A DNA stretch of 47,642 bases from Candidatus Krumholzibacteriota bacterium (GTDB lineage Bacteria > Krumholzibacteriota > Krumholzibacteriia > Krumholzibacteriales > Krumholzibacteriaceae): contig JAFGPI010000162.1 in assembly GCA_016926065.1 (NCBI GenBank), positions 1 to 47,642 of the forward strand, read 5' to 3'. Below the pieces are notes generated by a model. The model saw nothing but the letters and a program-made list of their open reading frames with translations. It was not told the DNA's origin and searched no databases. A program made the translations under genes and the position numbers. This document shows positions 29,962 to 39,548 of the stretch, one piece after another (position 1 is the first letter of the stretch; the number at the start of each line of letters is the position of its first letter).

Positions 29962-31164
29962 TTATAATAAATAAAGGAACTGCCCGAACATTTGGTCGTA
30001 GCGGGGCGCCATTACCGACCAGTCGTATCGTTCCACAAAGGAGCGGGTGAGCGTATCCCGGGTGCCGGAAATATCCTCGATCCGAGCCTTAAGCTTATTC
30101 ATCAGATCGTCGAAATCGTGGTAGAAGAATCGCTCCCTTTCCTTCTCCGGAATATGCTCCGGGTAGGCCAGCCTCCGGGGCAACAGCGGGTAGGTATTAC
30201 AATAAAGGGCCTGTACAACGCTGCTTCCGAAGAAATCATGAATCGATGTGACCGGCAGGATATCGGCCCGTTTTAGCCAGGATGCATAGCGGTTGAAATC
30301 TTCCTCATACCCAAAACGCACGATCCGCTTTGCCAGTCCGGTACGAGCCCGGACGAATACGGGGGGTTCCTGCTCAAAAGACTCGCCCAGCACCGCCAGT
30401 TCAAAATCTAACCCTTCCTTATCGAGTATGAACAGGGCACGGAAAAAGTCCTGTGGATTTTTATCGTACTCCCAGCGGTGATTCCAGAGGATCAGGGCGG
30501 GACTTTGGGAGCGACGGAGACGGCCGGAGAGATCGGGTCCGTGAGAGCTAGGGAGTCGGTCTGAGCACCCGGTACTGTATGAACGTTCCGATTCGTGGGA
30601 TTGATTGGGTCCCGGATGATCATCGAATCGCTTCAGGTCCAAACCCAGGGGGAGCACTGCGCTCTTGGCACGAATCTTCCCCACTTCCTCCAGGGAGTTA
30701 AAATCGGGAAAGGCGCGCAGAAAGAGGGGCAACTCCCGGAAAAAGATATCCCGGTGATAATGGGAATTGAACAGCACCCGGTCGGCCGCCAGGGCGGAGG
30801 TGTAATTTATAAAACCGTAGTGCCTGTCCCGTTGGGATCCCGGATCAGGATCGTCATTCGACCAGGGATAGGAAATCTGATTTTCGTGAAAATAGACGGC
30901 GGCTTTAATATTCTCGGTTCGGGCGCGGGTGAGGGCCAGGAAGGTAGTCAGATCGAGCATATCGCTGGCCAGGATCAGGTCAGGATGGTAATCCCCGGTA
31001 ATAAATCTCTCCGCCAGGGTGACCGCTCCCCCGTGCATGCGCCATTTCCAGTGCCTGCCGGGAAGGCCCAGGATCTCCACCTGAAAGGCGCTCCGGGCGG
31101 AGTATTCCTCGGCCCAGGCGGCGTGAGAACCGGTCATATAGGGTTCAAGTATCAGGATTTTCAT
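29962..31164 (-). CDS. DUF3524-type glycosyltransferase, tRNA-queuosine alpha-mannosyltransferase (QTMAN/GTDC1)-like
   Basis: 400 aa; N-terminal ILILEPYMTGSHAAWAEEY...LPGRHWKWRMHGGAVTLAER...LASDMLDLTTFLALTR...VYFHENQISYPWS...DRHYGFINYTSALAADRVLFNSHYHRD; GT4-like C-terminal half. Confidence 0.85.
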   Translation of the reverse strand: MKILILEPYMTGSHAAWAEEYSARSAFQVEILGLPGRHWKWRMHGGAVTLAERFITGDYHPDLILASDMLDLTTFLALTRARTENIKAAVYFHENQISYPWSNDDPDPGSQRDRHYGFINYTSALAADRVLFNSHYHRDIFFRELPLFLRAFPDFNSLEEVGKIRAKSAVLPLGLDLKRFDDHPGPNQSHESERSYSTGCSDRLPSSHGPDLSGRLRRSQSPALILWNHRWEYDKNPQDFFRALFILDKEGLDFELAVLGESFEQEPPVFVRARTGLAKRIVRFGYEEDFNRYASWLKRADILPVTSIHDFFGSSVVQALYCNTYPLLPRRLAYPEHIPEKERERFFYHDFDDLMNKLKARIEDISGTRDTLTRSFVERYDWSVMAPRYDQMFGQFLYLL

Positions 31165-31180
31165 ATTACGGGCCTGGCCC

Positions 31181-32746
31181 TCAATGCCCGGCTCCCTCTT
31201 GGATTCCCCCCCGTTTTCCCCATAAATGGAAAAGGAGGAATACCACCATAAAACAGAAATAACCGAAGGCGTACTTTCCTCCCGCGTTCCATCCCAACAC
31301 GCTAACCGTTTCGTTATCCAGGAACTCGAAGGTATGGATCAATCCGAAAAAAGCCATGATAGCCGCGGCGGCCGACCATAGCGAGGCCTTGAGGAACTCC
31401 TTCTCAATGAGGAACACGCTGATTGCCGCCAGTATCATGGAGGAAAATATAAATCCCTTGTCCAGAGCCAAGATGCCCAGGAATCCGATTATTGGCACCC
31501 CTCTCTCCGCTTCCCGGGCCAGGGTGGTTCCCGCTCCCTGGTAGCCGAGCTTGAGGATATTGGCCCCCCAGGCGGCGAAGGCCGGAAACAGCCCCACCAC
31601 CACGGCCGGGGCATGGGAGCGGGGCACGGCCTGAAAAGCCTGAGCCGATATTATTATCCCGATCCACAGCACGATGGCGATTCCGGCTTCCATCGGTACC
31701 ACGGTGTTGATTACTTTCACGCACCCGAACAGGGCGATGATGACGAAGAATATTCCGTTGAGGGTGGAATAACCGGTCCTCGCTCCCAATCCCTTCCATC
31801 CGGGATGACCGATATAAATGGTCGTGGGGAAACAGGATCCGAAGAAGGAGGCGAGCAACGATCCGATCCCATTCACCGCCAGGGAAGGCATCGTCTCGTA
31901 CCGGTCACCCGCCGCCTCGGCACTCTCCAGGTTTTGCAGCGATCCGAGCACGTTGAAGAGACCCATGGGAATAATGATGGAGAAGTATTTGAAAAGGTAG
32001 GGACTGCGGAATATCTCCCACAGATTTCCCCCGTAAAAACGGGGTGGATTGAACCCGATCTGGGAGGCAGCCGCGCTTACCGCCCCCTTTTCCATTATCC
32101 CAAAAGACCAGGCCAGTATGGTTCCCGCTATCAGGGCAAGCAGACCGCCGGGTAGGCCAAAGGGGAATTTCACCCGGGCGAAATACTGGATCAATATTAT
32201 GGCCAAGGGGAGCAAGGCGATCACTGGTTTTTCGAAGGTGCGGAAGGCGAAATCCATGGAGATGAAGGTGATGGCGATTCCGGCCAGGGTGGAGAGGAGC
32301 GCCGCCCGGGGAGTTATCCGCCGCAGGATGTCGACGCAGAAGGCGCCTCCGAATTCGATCACTCCGCTGAAGAAACAGGCCAGCATCCCCACCTTCCAGG
32401 CCAACAGGTAGCTGCCCGTTTCCCGGTATACCGGTCCCATGATAAATATCAAGTAGGCGAAGAGACTGACGGTGTTTATGCCATAGGGCAGGGCGGTGAC
32501 GTCGTCGCGCTTTTCCCGGGCCGCCAGCTTCCTGGCCTGCCAGGAATAAAACAGGTTGCCGATGAGGATGGAAAGGGCGGCGCCGGGCAGAATCCGGGAA
32601 AAAACGAATTCCGAAGGGATCCCCGCCAGCACCGGGCAGAGGGCGGCGATTAGCAAGAACTGAATCAGGTTGTCTATGGCCAAGCCAAAGAAACCATCGA
32701 TATCGCGTTTCACTATCCAGGGATAAGCAAACTTACCTTTTTTCAT
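31181..32746 (-). CDS. NCS2-like (xanthine/uracil permease family-like) membrane transporter
   Basis: About 520 aa, multi-TM; ATG at 32746 preceded by ggaggagga SD; DIDGFFGLAIDNLIQFLLIAALCPVLAG, LPYGINTVSLFAYLIFIMGPVY. Confidence 0.75.
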   Translation of the reverse strand: MKKGKFAYPWIVKRDIDGFFGLAIDNLIQFLLIAALCPVLAGIPSEFVFSRILPGAALSILIGNLFYSWQARKLAAREKRDDVTALPYGINTVSLFAYLIFIMGPVYRETGSYLLAWKVGMLACFFSGVIEFGGAFCVDILRRITPRAALLSTLAGIAITFISMDFAFRTFEKPVIALLPLAIILIQYFARVKFPFGLPGGLLALIAGTILAWSFGIMEKGAVSAAASQIGFNPPRFYGGNLWEIFRSPYLFKYFSIIIPMGLFNVLGSLQNLESAEAAGDRYETMPSLAVNGIGSLLASFFGSCFPTTIYIGHPGWKGLGARTGYSTLNGIFFVIIALFGCVKVINTVVPMEAGIAIVLWIGIIISAQAFQAVPRSHAPAVVVGLFPAFAAWGANILKLGYQGAGTTLAREAERGVPIIGFLGILALDKGFIFSSMILAAISVFLIEKEFLKASLWSAAAAIMAFFGLIHTFEFLDNETVSVLGWNAGGKYAFGYFCFMVVFLLFHLWGKRGGIQEGAGH

Positions 32747-33182
32747 TGTTTCCTCCTCCCGGCTGGCATCAAAACCTCTTTCTTTCCGGTGATTCAATTA
32801 CTTTATAAATTATGCGGGGCTATCTTTAAAAGATTTTTTTACATTTTCCATCATTGACGGCCAGCGGTCTTTCTCCTAGAGTGATTACCGGTCCGCTGAG
32901 AATCAAGATATCAGAAACCGGACCGGGTCAGCCAGCGATCCCGTAAGGGTAGAGCGCGAATCCCCTCCGCAACCCAGCCGGTGAACAAGGGGCCGAAACG
33001 CGGATCCTCGGGAGAAGATTGAGATGTATGGCCCTGGACCCTGGGCCAAGGGGTCGGGGAAGCCGGTGAATACAAAGATTTACTCCCTGCGGCGCAGCCA
33101 CCGGGCGGAAAGGGGAACGGGGCCGGCTAGAGGAAGCGGCTGAATCTATCGGAGGCGATTCAGAATATAAGGGAGGAAAACC

Positions 33183-34481
33183 ATGAAGATCTTCGGTAAA
33201 CTGAGTATATGCATTTGCCTTTTCTGTCTGGCAATCTATATTCTGCCCCTCTGCTCTTGCGACGACAATCCCCTGGACGAGGAAAACAAAAACCGCACCC
33301 GTATCTTCATAGCATCGGGCAATAACCAGGAAGAGCGGGTAACCGCCGTTCTGCCTCAACCGCTGAAGGTGAAGGTCACTGACCTGCTGGGTCATGATCG
33401 GCCGGGCGTTACCGTGACCTTCTCAACCGCGGACGCAACCGCATCGCTGACTCCCCCTCAAACGACAACCGACGCCAATGGATTCGCTTCCTCAATTTTC
33501 AAGCTGGGGCACACGGCGGGAACCTACCTGGTAGGAGTGACCGCCAACGAGGACAGCGCCACCTTCACCGCCACGGCCGTCGATCCGGAATGCCCCGAGG
33601 AAAGCCTGGTAAAGATTAGCGACTGGCCGGGGGAACAGATATTCATTACCACTACCAGTTCCTCCCTGCTAGACGGAAGCGGATCGGTGCTGATCATATG
33701 CGATCCGGAGAACGGAACGGCGGAGAAAGTGCTGGAGACCACAGAATCTATTGTAGACCTTGCCTTCTCCTCCCGGGGAGAACTGTACCTGACCTCCCGG
33801 GACAAGATATTCAAGGTCAATCCCCATACGAAAACCCTGGAGGAATTTGCTTCCTACGCCGCTTCCCATGCGGTGGAGATAGAACCGAACCAGGGCGGAA
33901 TCCTCACCGGAGTGATAGATACCGAAATATTCACGGTACATTGTGCGGCTCCGGCCATCAGAACGCTTTACTCACAATCCAACGCCCTTCCGGAATGCCT
34001 GGCGGTCAATCCCCTCACTCGCAACTTTTACTACGTTTCCGGCTCCGCCCATACCTACCAGATAATTGAGCGGGAATGGGACGGCCGCACTGCACCCGGC
34101 ACGGCCTCAGTTCATGACATCTACACTCCCACGGCCGAGCCGGCGGGGATGTGTGTGGACAGCACCGGAACCATCTATATCACCCTTGACGGTAACGATT
34201 ACTTCAGAACGATCGGCAGGCTCACGGCGGATGGTGCCTGGGAGGAGAACTTCTTTGATTTTTATGCCCACGGCGGCAATAACTTACTGGCCGGACGTTG
34301 GGGCGACATTACCTTGCTGGGTGAAAATCTATACCTGATCGACCGCCGGAACAACCGGTTGGTGGTGATATCAACAAGCGGAGAATGGGTCAAGGCCTAT
34401 CAAAGCGAAATATTCAGCCGCTTGGGGGAAGAAAACGAACGGTACGGGATCACGGCCTCACGAACCTGGGATAGCATTTAA
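33183..34481 (+). CDS. Putative lipoprotein: Big_1-like Ig domain followed by NHL/SMP-30-like beta-propeller
   Basis: LPLCSCDDNP lipobox; GVTVTFSTADATASLTPPQTTTDANGFASSIFKLGHTAGTYLVGVTA; propeller-like GTIYITLDGNDYFRTIGRLTADGAW; SD gggagg. Confidence 0.8.
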   Translation: MKIFGKLSICICLFCLAIYILPLCSCDDNPLDEENKNRTRIFIASGNNQEERVTAVLPQPLKVKVTDLLGHDRPGVTVTFSTADATASLTPPQTTTDANGFASSIFKLGHTAGTYLVGVTANEDSATFTATAVDPECPEESLVKISDWPGEQIFITTTSSSLLDGSGSVLIICDPENGTAEKVLETTESIVDLAFSSRGELYLTSRDKIFKVNPHTKTLEEFASYAASHAVEIEPNQGGILTGVIDTEIFTVHCAAPAIRTLYSQSNALPECLAVNPLTRNFYYVSGSAHTYQIIEREWDGRTAPGTASVHDIYTPTAEPAGMCVDSTGTIYITLDGNDYFRTIGRLTADGAWEENFFDFYAHGGNNLLAGRWGDITLLGENLYLIDRRNNRLVVISTSGEWVKAYQSEIFSRLGEENERYGITASRTWDSI

Positions 34482-34593
34482 AACAGAATAACGGCCCTTT
34501 CCCTATTCGATCTGGATAACAACCGCATCGCCGGATTTACCCACTCCGAACTGCATCTGGCATAAATCTCGTCCCCATTCTTTTTGATCCGGA

Positions 34594-34622
34594 AATAAAA
34601 AACCCGATCGGATCATCGGGTT
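34594..34622 (-). terminator. Rho-independent terminator for the STAS gene pair
   Basis: Reverse strand: AACCCGAT-GATCCG-ATCGGGTT followed by TTTTATTTCC. Confidence 0.8.
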
Positions 34623-34700
34623 GAGAGTAATCTGAAACAGGCAACCAGTTACTTACGGAACCACCTCTATAAAGACGGGGATGGTAACTGGACTTGAGCT

Positions 34701-35042
34701 TTACTTCTGTAAACTCGCTACGGCCTCCTGCTCCGAATCGAATACGTCGAAAATCAGATTCAGCCTGGTTACCTGCAATATGCCCAGAACACGGTCATTG
34801 GGATGACAGAGTTTTATCACTCCGCCGTCCTTGGCGTAACGGGAACGGGCGGAAACCAGGATACCCAGACCGGTACTGGATATCCACTTAACCTTGGCCA
34901 GGCTGATAACCAAGTCCAGTTTCTTTTCGTTTATTAGATCAGAAATCATGTCGATGAGCTTCATATTGTCGGGCCCACCGTACATTTCCCCCGAAAGCTC
35001 AAGCACTGTGATGCCATCCACTTCCTTCTTTTTAATTTTCAT
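34701..35042 (-). CDS. STAS-domain anti-sigma factor antagonist-like protein
   Basis: 113 aa; GITVLELSGEMYGGPDNMKL...DLVISLAKVKWISSTGLGILVSA. Confidence 0.9.
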   Translation of the reverse strand: MKIKKKEVDGITVLELSGEMYGGPDNMKLIDMISDLINEKKLDLVISLAKVKWISSTGLGILVSARSRYAKDGGVIKLCHPNDRVLGILQVTRLNLIFDVFDSEQEAVASLQK

Positions 35043-35084
35043 ATTTTCTTCCCTTTTCTCAGGTTCGAAGACTGCCAGATACTA

Positions 35085-35426
35085 TCAGAAACTGGATAGT
35101 GCCTCGCTCTCGGAATCAAAAACGTCAAAAACATCGGGGATAAGCCCGCAGGTCTTCAGTACGGTCTCCACCCGGTCGGAAACGCCGAATAGTTTCAAGG
35201 ATGCCTCTTGTCTCTTGGCGGATGCATAAGAAGCTATCAGAACACCGGCTCCCAGGGAGTTCAACCATTTGACATCACTTAAGTTAAGGATAAACTTCTT
35301 CTGCCCTTTCTCGATATTTTCTTTAATGATTTCCTGAATCTTTTCGGATTTTGGTCCTCCATCAATCTGACCTTCAAGATCCAGAATAAGCACCCCCGCT
35401 TCATCCCTATTCGTGATGGTCAGCAT
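35085..35426 (-). CDS. STAS-domain anti-sigma factor antagonist-like protein (tandem paralog)
   Basis: 113 aa; GVLILDLEGQIDGGPKSEKI...KFILNLSDVKWLNSLGAGVLIAS...PDVFDVFDSESEAL. Confidence 0.9.
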   Translation of the reverse strand: MLTITNRDEAGVLILDLEGQIDGGPKSEKIQEIIKENIEKGQKKFILNLSDVKWLNSLGAGVLIASYASAKRQEASLKLFGVSDRVETVLKTCGLIPDVFDVFDSESEALSSF

Positions 35427-35872
35427 ATCAGACTCCTCTCTTTGAGCCGGTTATAATATTCAGTCCACTTATCGTTACAATCCAATTATATATTTTTCGA
35501 ACCAATTGGACAAACGGAAAATCTATCGATGCCGGATATTACCTTCAAGTTACCTTGAAAACCGCGGTAAAGGCCTCGCACGGTAATGGGGATCTCGGGC
35601 ACCTACAACTAAAACGGCCCCGGGAACGTCATTTCGAAGCCGTATCTTTTTATTTTACAGCTATTTGAGGCATAAGTTCCGCGGAATTCCCGCTATGGCT
35701 GCCTTCTTTCTCTCCTCTGCCGGCCCGCTGCCGCAGGCATAATAACATATCTAGGTTAACACCCTCTCCACTTTCTGTCAAGAAATGATAAAGCAGCATA
35801 AGGCAGATATTTCCCGTTTATTAGTGTGATTGGATTATCTGGAAGGTTTAAGCTTGAAAAGTCCACCCGAAC

Positions 35873-36928
35873 CTAAACGAATAAAACCTCTCCCTCTCCG
35901 GAAATCACCTCTCCCACACGGAAAGGTTTCCATCGGCACTCCCGGGCCTCTATTTTACCTTCGTCCGCGGCAGGGATTATCATCACCATACCGATGCCCA
36001 TATTGAAAACCCGGAACATCTCCCCTTCCTCCACCCCGCCTTCTTCCTGCAAAAATCTAAAGAGCGGAGGCACGGCCCAGCTTGCCCGATCAATCCTTAC
36101 CGATATTCCCGGCGGCAGGATCCGGGGAATATTGTCGACCATTCCCCCTCCGGTTATGTGGGCCAATCCCCGGATGTCCACCTCTTGGCGAAGCGATTTG
36201 ATCTCGGGGAGATAGCTGCGATGCACCTCCAACAACACCTCGACCACGCTCCGATCGAGACCGGGTATCTCATCGTCCAAGGCGAGTCCCTTTTCCTCAA
36301 AGATTATTTTGCGGGCCAGGGAATATCCGTTGGTGTGAAGACCGCTGGAGGGAAACGCCCACACCCGGTCCCCGGGATCGATCGATCCACCGTCTATAAT
36401 CCTGTCCCTTTCCACGGCTCCCACTATACATCCGGCCAGATCGTATTCACCTTCCGCGTAAAAACCGGGCATTTCCGCCGTCTCCCCCCCGATCAGGGCG
36501 CAGCCGTTGTCGCTGCACCCCCGTGCCAGGCCCTGGATCACGCTTTTTATCACTTCCGGGCTCAACTTTCCGCAGCCAAAATAGTCGAGGAAGAAAAGAG
36601 GCTCCGCTCCCTGGACCAGGATGTCGTTAACGCAATGATTGACCAGGTCCTCGCCCACCGTATCATGCCGCCCGGCCAGGAAAGCGACCTTCAGTTTCGT
36701 CCCCACGCCGTCTGCGCTGGAAACCAGCACCGGCTCCTTATAAGCGGAAGGCAAGCGGAAAAGCCCGCCGAAGTTGCCCACTTCCGAAAGCACTTCACTG
36801 CCCCAGGTCGCCTTGACCAATCCGCTGATCCCTTTCATGGCCCGGGCGGCGGTATCGATATCGACTCCCGATTCGGAATATCTCGACTTCAAGTTTTCTT
36901 TCCTTTCCCTAGAGCTTGACATGTTCAA
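35873..36928 (-). CDS. purM: Phosphoribosylformylglycinamidine cyclo-ligase
   Basis: 351 aa; YSESGVDIDTAARAM, SADGVGTKLKVAFLAGRHDTVGEDLVNHCVNDILVQGAEPLFFLDYFGCGKL, ALIGGETAEMPGFY, GDRVWAFPSSGLHTNGYSLAR. Confidence 0.97.
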   Translation of the reverse strand: MNMSSSRERKENLKSRYSESGVDIDTAARAMKGISGLVKATWGSEVLSEVGNFGGLFRLPSAYKEPVLVSSADGVGTKLKVAFLAGRHDTVGEDLVNHCVNDILVQGAEPLFFLDYFGCGKLSPEVIKSVIQGLARGCSDNGCALIGGETAEMPGFYAEGEYDLAGCIVGAVERDRIIDGGSIDPGDRVWAFPSSGLHTNGYSLARKIIFEEKGLALDDEIPGLDRSVVEVLLEVHRSYLPEIKSLRQEVDIRGLAHITGGGMVDNIPRILPPGISVRIDRASWAVPPLFRFLQEEGGVEEGEMFRVFNMGIGMVMIIPAADEGKIEARECRWKPFRVGEVISGEGEVLFV

Positions 36929-38231
36929 CCAGCGATTTGTAAATCTCCGTGGTGGCGTCGGCTTCGACTATTATGGGAAATTCACCCTTGCGGTGGAGAT
37001 CGAGCAAGAGCGCGGTCACCTTGCTATGAAACTGCGTGCCCTGGTAGGTCACCAGTTCCTCGATCACCCTGTCGATGGAAAGTGCCTTGCGGTAAGGCCG
37101 GTCGGAGGTCATGGCGTCGAAAGCGTCGACCACGTTGAGGATATGGGCCCCCAGGGGAATCTCGTCTTCCTTCAAACCGTTCGGGTAGCCGGTTCCATCG
37201 GGGCGTTCATGATGACACCGGATGACGTTCACCGCTTCTTTGAGAAATTTCAATTGCTCGACTATATCGGCGCCGATGTCGGGATGGGAGCGGAGTGATT
37301 TCCATTCGTCTTCGGTGAGGGGCCCGATCTTTAGCAATACCTCGTTTTTCACCGCTATCTTGCCTATATCGTGGAGCAGGGAGGCGTATTCGAGCATCTC
37401 CAATTCCTTGGAAGTCAGGCCCATCGCCCGGGCGATGCGCAGGGCGTAGCGCGACACGCGGAATGAATGCCCGTGGGTAAAAGGATCGGAGGCGTCGATG
37501 GCCGAGGACAGGGCGGCTACGGTGTTGATATGGGTCTCGCGCATGTCGAGGTAGAGTTGGAACGAATAACGGGCGAGAAAGAGGGGTATGATAAAGAGGG
37601 CTATCGTCCATACTCCCGAATTCCGGTAGAGCAGCGCGATCACAGCGGCCACCGGGAAAAAAGCCAGGATGTGGAAGAAATTCCACATGTAATTCTGTTT
37701 CCAAACGTGAATCGGGTTTCGGCGGCTATCGAGGGCGATAATGAGACTCACCGACCAGGTATTGAACAGATAGTAAACCACCCCGGCCGTGAAAAGCGGG
37801 ATCAGAAAGAGGGGCGAATTCAAATCGGTCAGGCCGCCGAACAACTGGTATACCATTCCCGAAACTCCCACCGTCATTACCAGCAGGGGGACATTGAAAA
37901 GAACCTTGACCAGGGGCCTTCGCTGGAAGATGCCTTCGGTTACCACCGTGGCCACGGCCTCTATAACCGCCATCACGGCCGGACCGAAGAGCACTATTCC
38001 CGCCAGGTCTATGGGGGAGGAGGTATACATGGACGCCCCTCCCCGCGGAAGAGATATCTGCACCGCGTCGACTATTATGATCAATACAATGAATAACGCG
38101 ATATCCGGCCAGTTGTCGGTGGGTAGGTTTCTGCTGAACCAAAACAGAAAAATAAAGCCGGTCAGAACAAAGAGGGCGTAAAAAAGCTTGAAACGCCAGT
38201 TAGTTTTTTTTGCACCTTCGATCATGAACAC
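36909..38231 (-). CDS. HD-GYP domain protein with N-terminal membrane sensor region
   Basis: 440 aa; about 6-7 TM helices, then LLHDIGKIAVKNEVLLKIGPLTEDEW...CHHERPDGTGYPNGLKEDEIPLGAHILNVVDAFDAMTSDRPYRKALS. Confidence 0.93.
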   Translation of the reverse strand: MFMIEGAKKTNWRFKLFYALFVLTGFIFLFWFSRNLPTDNWPDIALFIVLIIIVDAVQISLPRGGASMYTSSPIDLAGIVLFGPAVMAVIEAVATVVTEGIFQRRPLVKVLFNVPLLVMTVGVSGMVYQLFGGLTDLNSPLFLIPLFTAGVVYYLFNTWSVSLIIALDSRRNPIHVWKQNYMWNFFHILAFFPVAAVIALLYRNSGVWTIALFIIPLFLARYSFQLYLDMRETHINTVAALSSAIDASDPFTHGHSFRVSRYALRIARAMGLTSKELEMLEYASLLHDIGKIAVKNEVLLKIGPLTEDEWKSLRSHPDIGADIVEQLKFLKEAVNVIRCHHERPDGTGYPNGLKEDEIPLGAHILNVVDAFDAMTSDRPYRKALSIDRVIEELVTYQGTQFHSKVTALLLDLHRKGEFPIIVEADATTEIYKSLVEHVKL

Positions 38232-38411
38232 CCGAGCGGTTAAAGGTTAAATACCCTAATTCCCCTCCGTTACGGATCTAAATATTCCTTTGTCAAGTTG
38301 CAGTTTCCATGCCAATTAGGTGCGTATCAAAGGGAAGCGCCGCCAGGCTATGAGGAGGGTTTTGATAAGTCGACAGATTGAGCTTTGAGCGCGGGACCGC
38401 GCGAGGCGCCG

Positions 38412-39254
38412 TTAGCTGATTCGGTAATGTATTTCTTTCCGGGACTTCCATCTGCCAAAAGGACGATTTATTGCGTTTAATACGGCCAAAACCGCTGCTT
38501 CGTTTGGATCCCGATCGACAAAAGCACTGCCGGAGAAATTCCTGACCGTTCGTCCCTCGATCATATCGATCACCACGATCAGCGCCTTGTGACCCGAGAC
38601 CCCGACCTCCTCGATACCAGATAAACACAGATGGAAATTCTCGTCAAGCAGTTCCGCCACGGCGTGGATGGCGGCGCCGGCGATCGTCTCGTAGACCGGT
38701 CCGGATTTGCGGAAGGCACCCAGACACCCGATGACTTCCAGGGCGCCTTTACCCAACTTTACCTCCACGTCGATCCTGTTTTCATCAATAGCCAGACTGA
38801 GACCTTTAAAACGGATCCGGCTATCCTCTTCGAGAAATTCGAGTTCCCCGTATTCCTCCGTCGGCCGGGATTCCTTATGGGGTCTCGTCTCGGATAGCTT
38901 TTTCTCCACCATACTATCGCCGGTGCGGGAATCATCTCCCCGGCCGGTAAAGGTGCCGGTACCTGGAACTGCTTCACTTTCCTCTCCGATACCGGTCTCA
39001 CTTTCTTCAGGCGCGTCGATAAGCACAACTCCAATCTTCCGATAATCTATGGGTAGGCCTAATTCAGCTTTCAGGCAAGTTTCCACATCCCGGGCGATCA
39101 TTTTGGGAGGCCGGTTGGTAGCGGCCACCACATGCACCTCGGCTATGCCTCCCGCTTCATCAGTGGTTATGCGGCAGGATTGGATATCACGGATCCGTAA
39201 TATCAAATCTTCAGCTTTATCAATTAGTCCCCGACGGGGATAATCATCAATCAA
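38412..39254 (-). CDS. Conserved two-domain protein of unknown function
   Basis: 280 aa; N-terminal IRDIQSCRITTDEAGGIAEVHVVAATNRPPKMIARDVETCLKAELGLPIDYRKIGVVLI, acidic linker, C-terminal LSLAIDENRIDVEVKLGKGALEVIGCLGAFRKSGPVYETIAGAAIHAVAELL... Confidence 0.7.
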   Translation of the reverse strand: MIDDYPRRGLIDKAEDLILRIRDIQSCRITTDEAGGIAEVHVVAATNRPPKMIARDVETCLKAELGLPIDYRKIGVVLIDAPEESETGIGEESEAVPGTGTFTGRGDDSRTGDSMVEKKLSETRPHKESRPTEEYGELEFLEEDSRIRFKGLSLAIDENRIDVEVKLGKGALEVIGCLGAFRKSGPVYETIAGAAIHAVAELLDENFHLCLSGIEEVGVSGHKALIVVIDMIEGRTVRNFSGSAFVDRDPNEAAVLAVLNAINRPFGRWKSRKEIHYRIS

Positions 39255-39548
39255 AAATTCCTCCCCTTAATCCATCCTACACCCACAATTTGCAACTATT
39301 ATACCACAAATCAAGGGTAAACTCAAGTAACAGAACGGTGGATTGTAACTCCATGATCAACCTCAATGTTCCCCCCAGATCCGGCATCGGAGGGATAACG
39401 GTGCGGCGGTCCGTTCCGGGGCGGAAACAACGTTCCCGGGCCGCCCGGCATAACTTTTTCCGGAGCGGACCGCTCCACTCCGTAAGCACCGTCCCCGGAG
39501 AGGCTTGCGCTCCCCCTTCCCGGGCGGAGGACCGGCACTTAATATAAA

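Noticed and set aside
39290-39540. GC-rich inverted-repeat-looking intergenic region (cggtccgttccgg ... ccggagcggaccg), considered as structured RNA or riboswitch
   Set aside because: Did not match any riboswitch consensus I know (cobalamin, c-di-GMP, SAM considered); probably terminator/promoter sequence between pfkB-like and the 38412-39254 gene. Would need covariance analysis.
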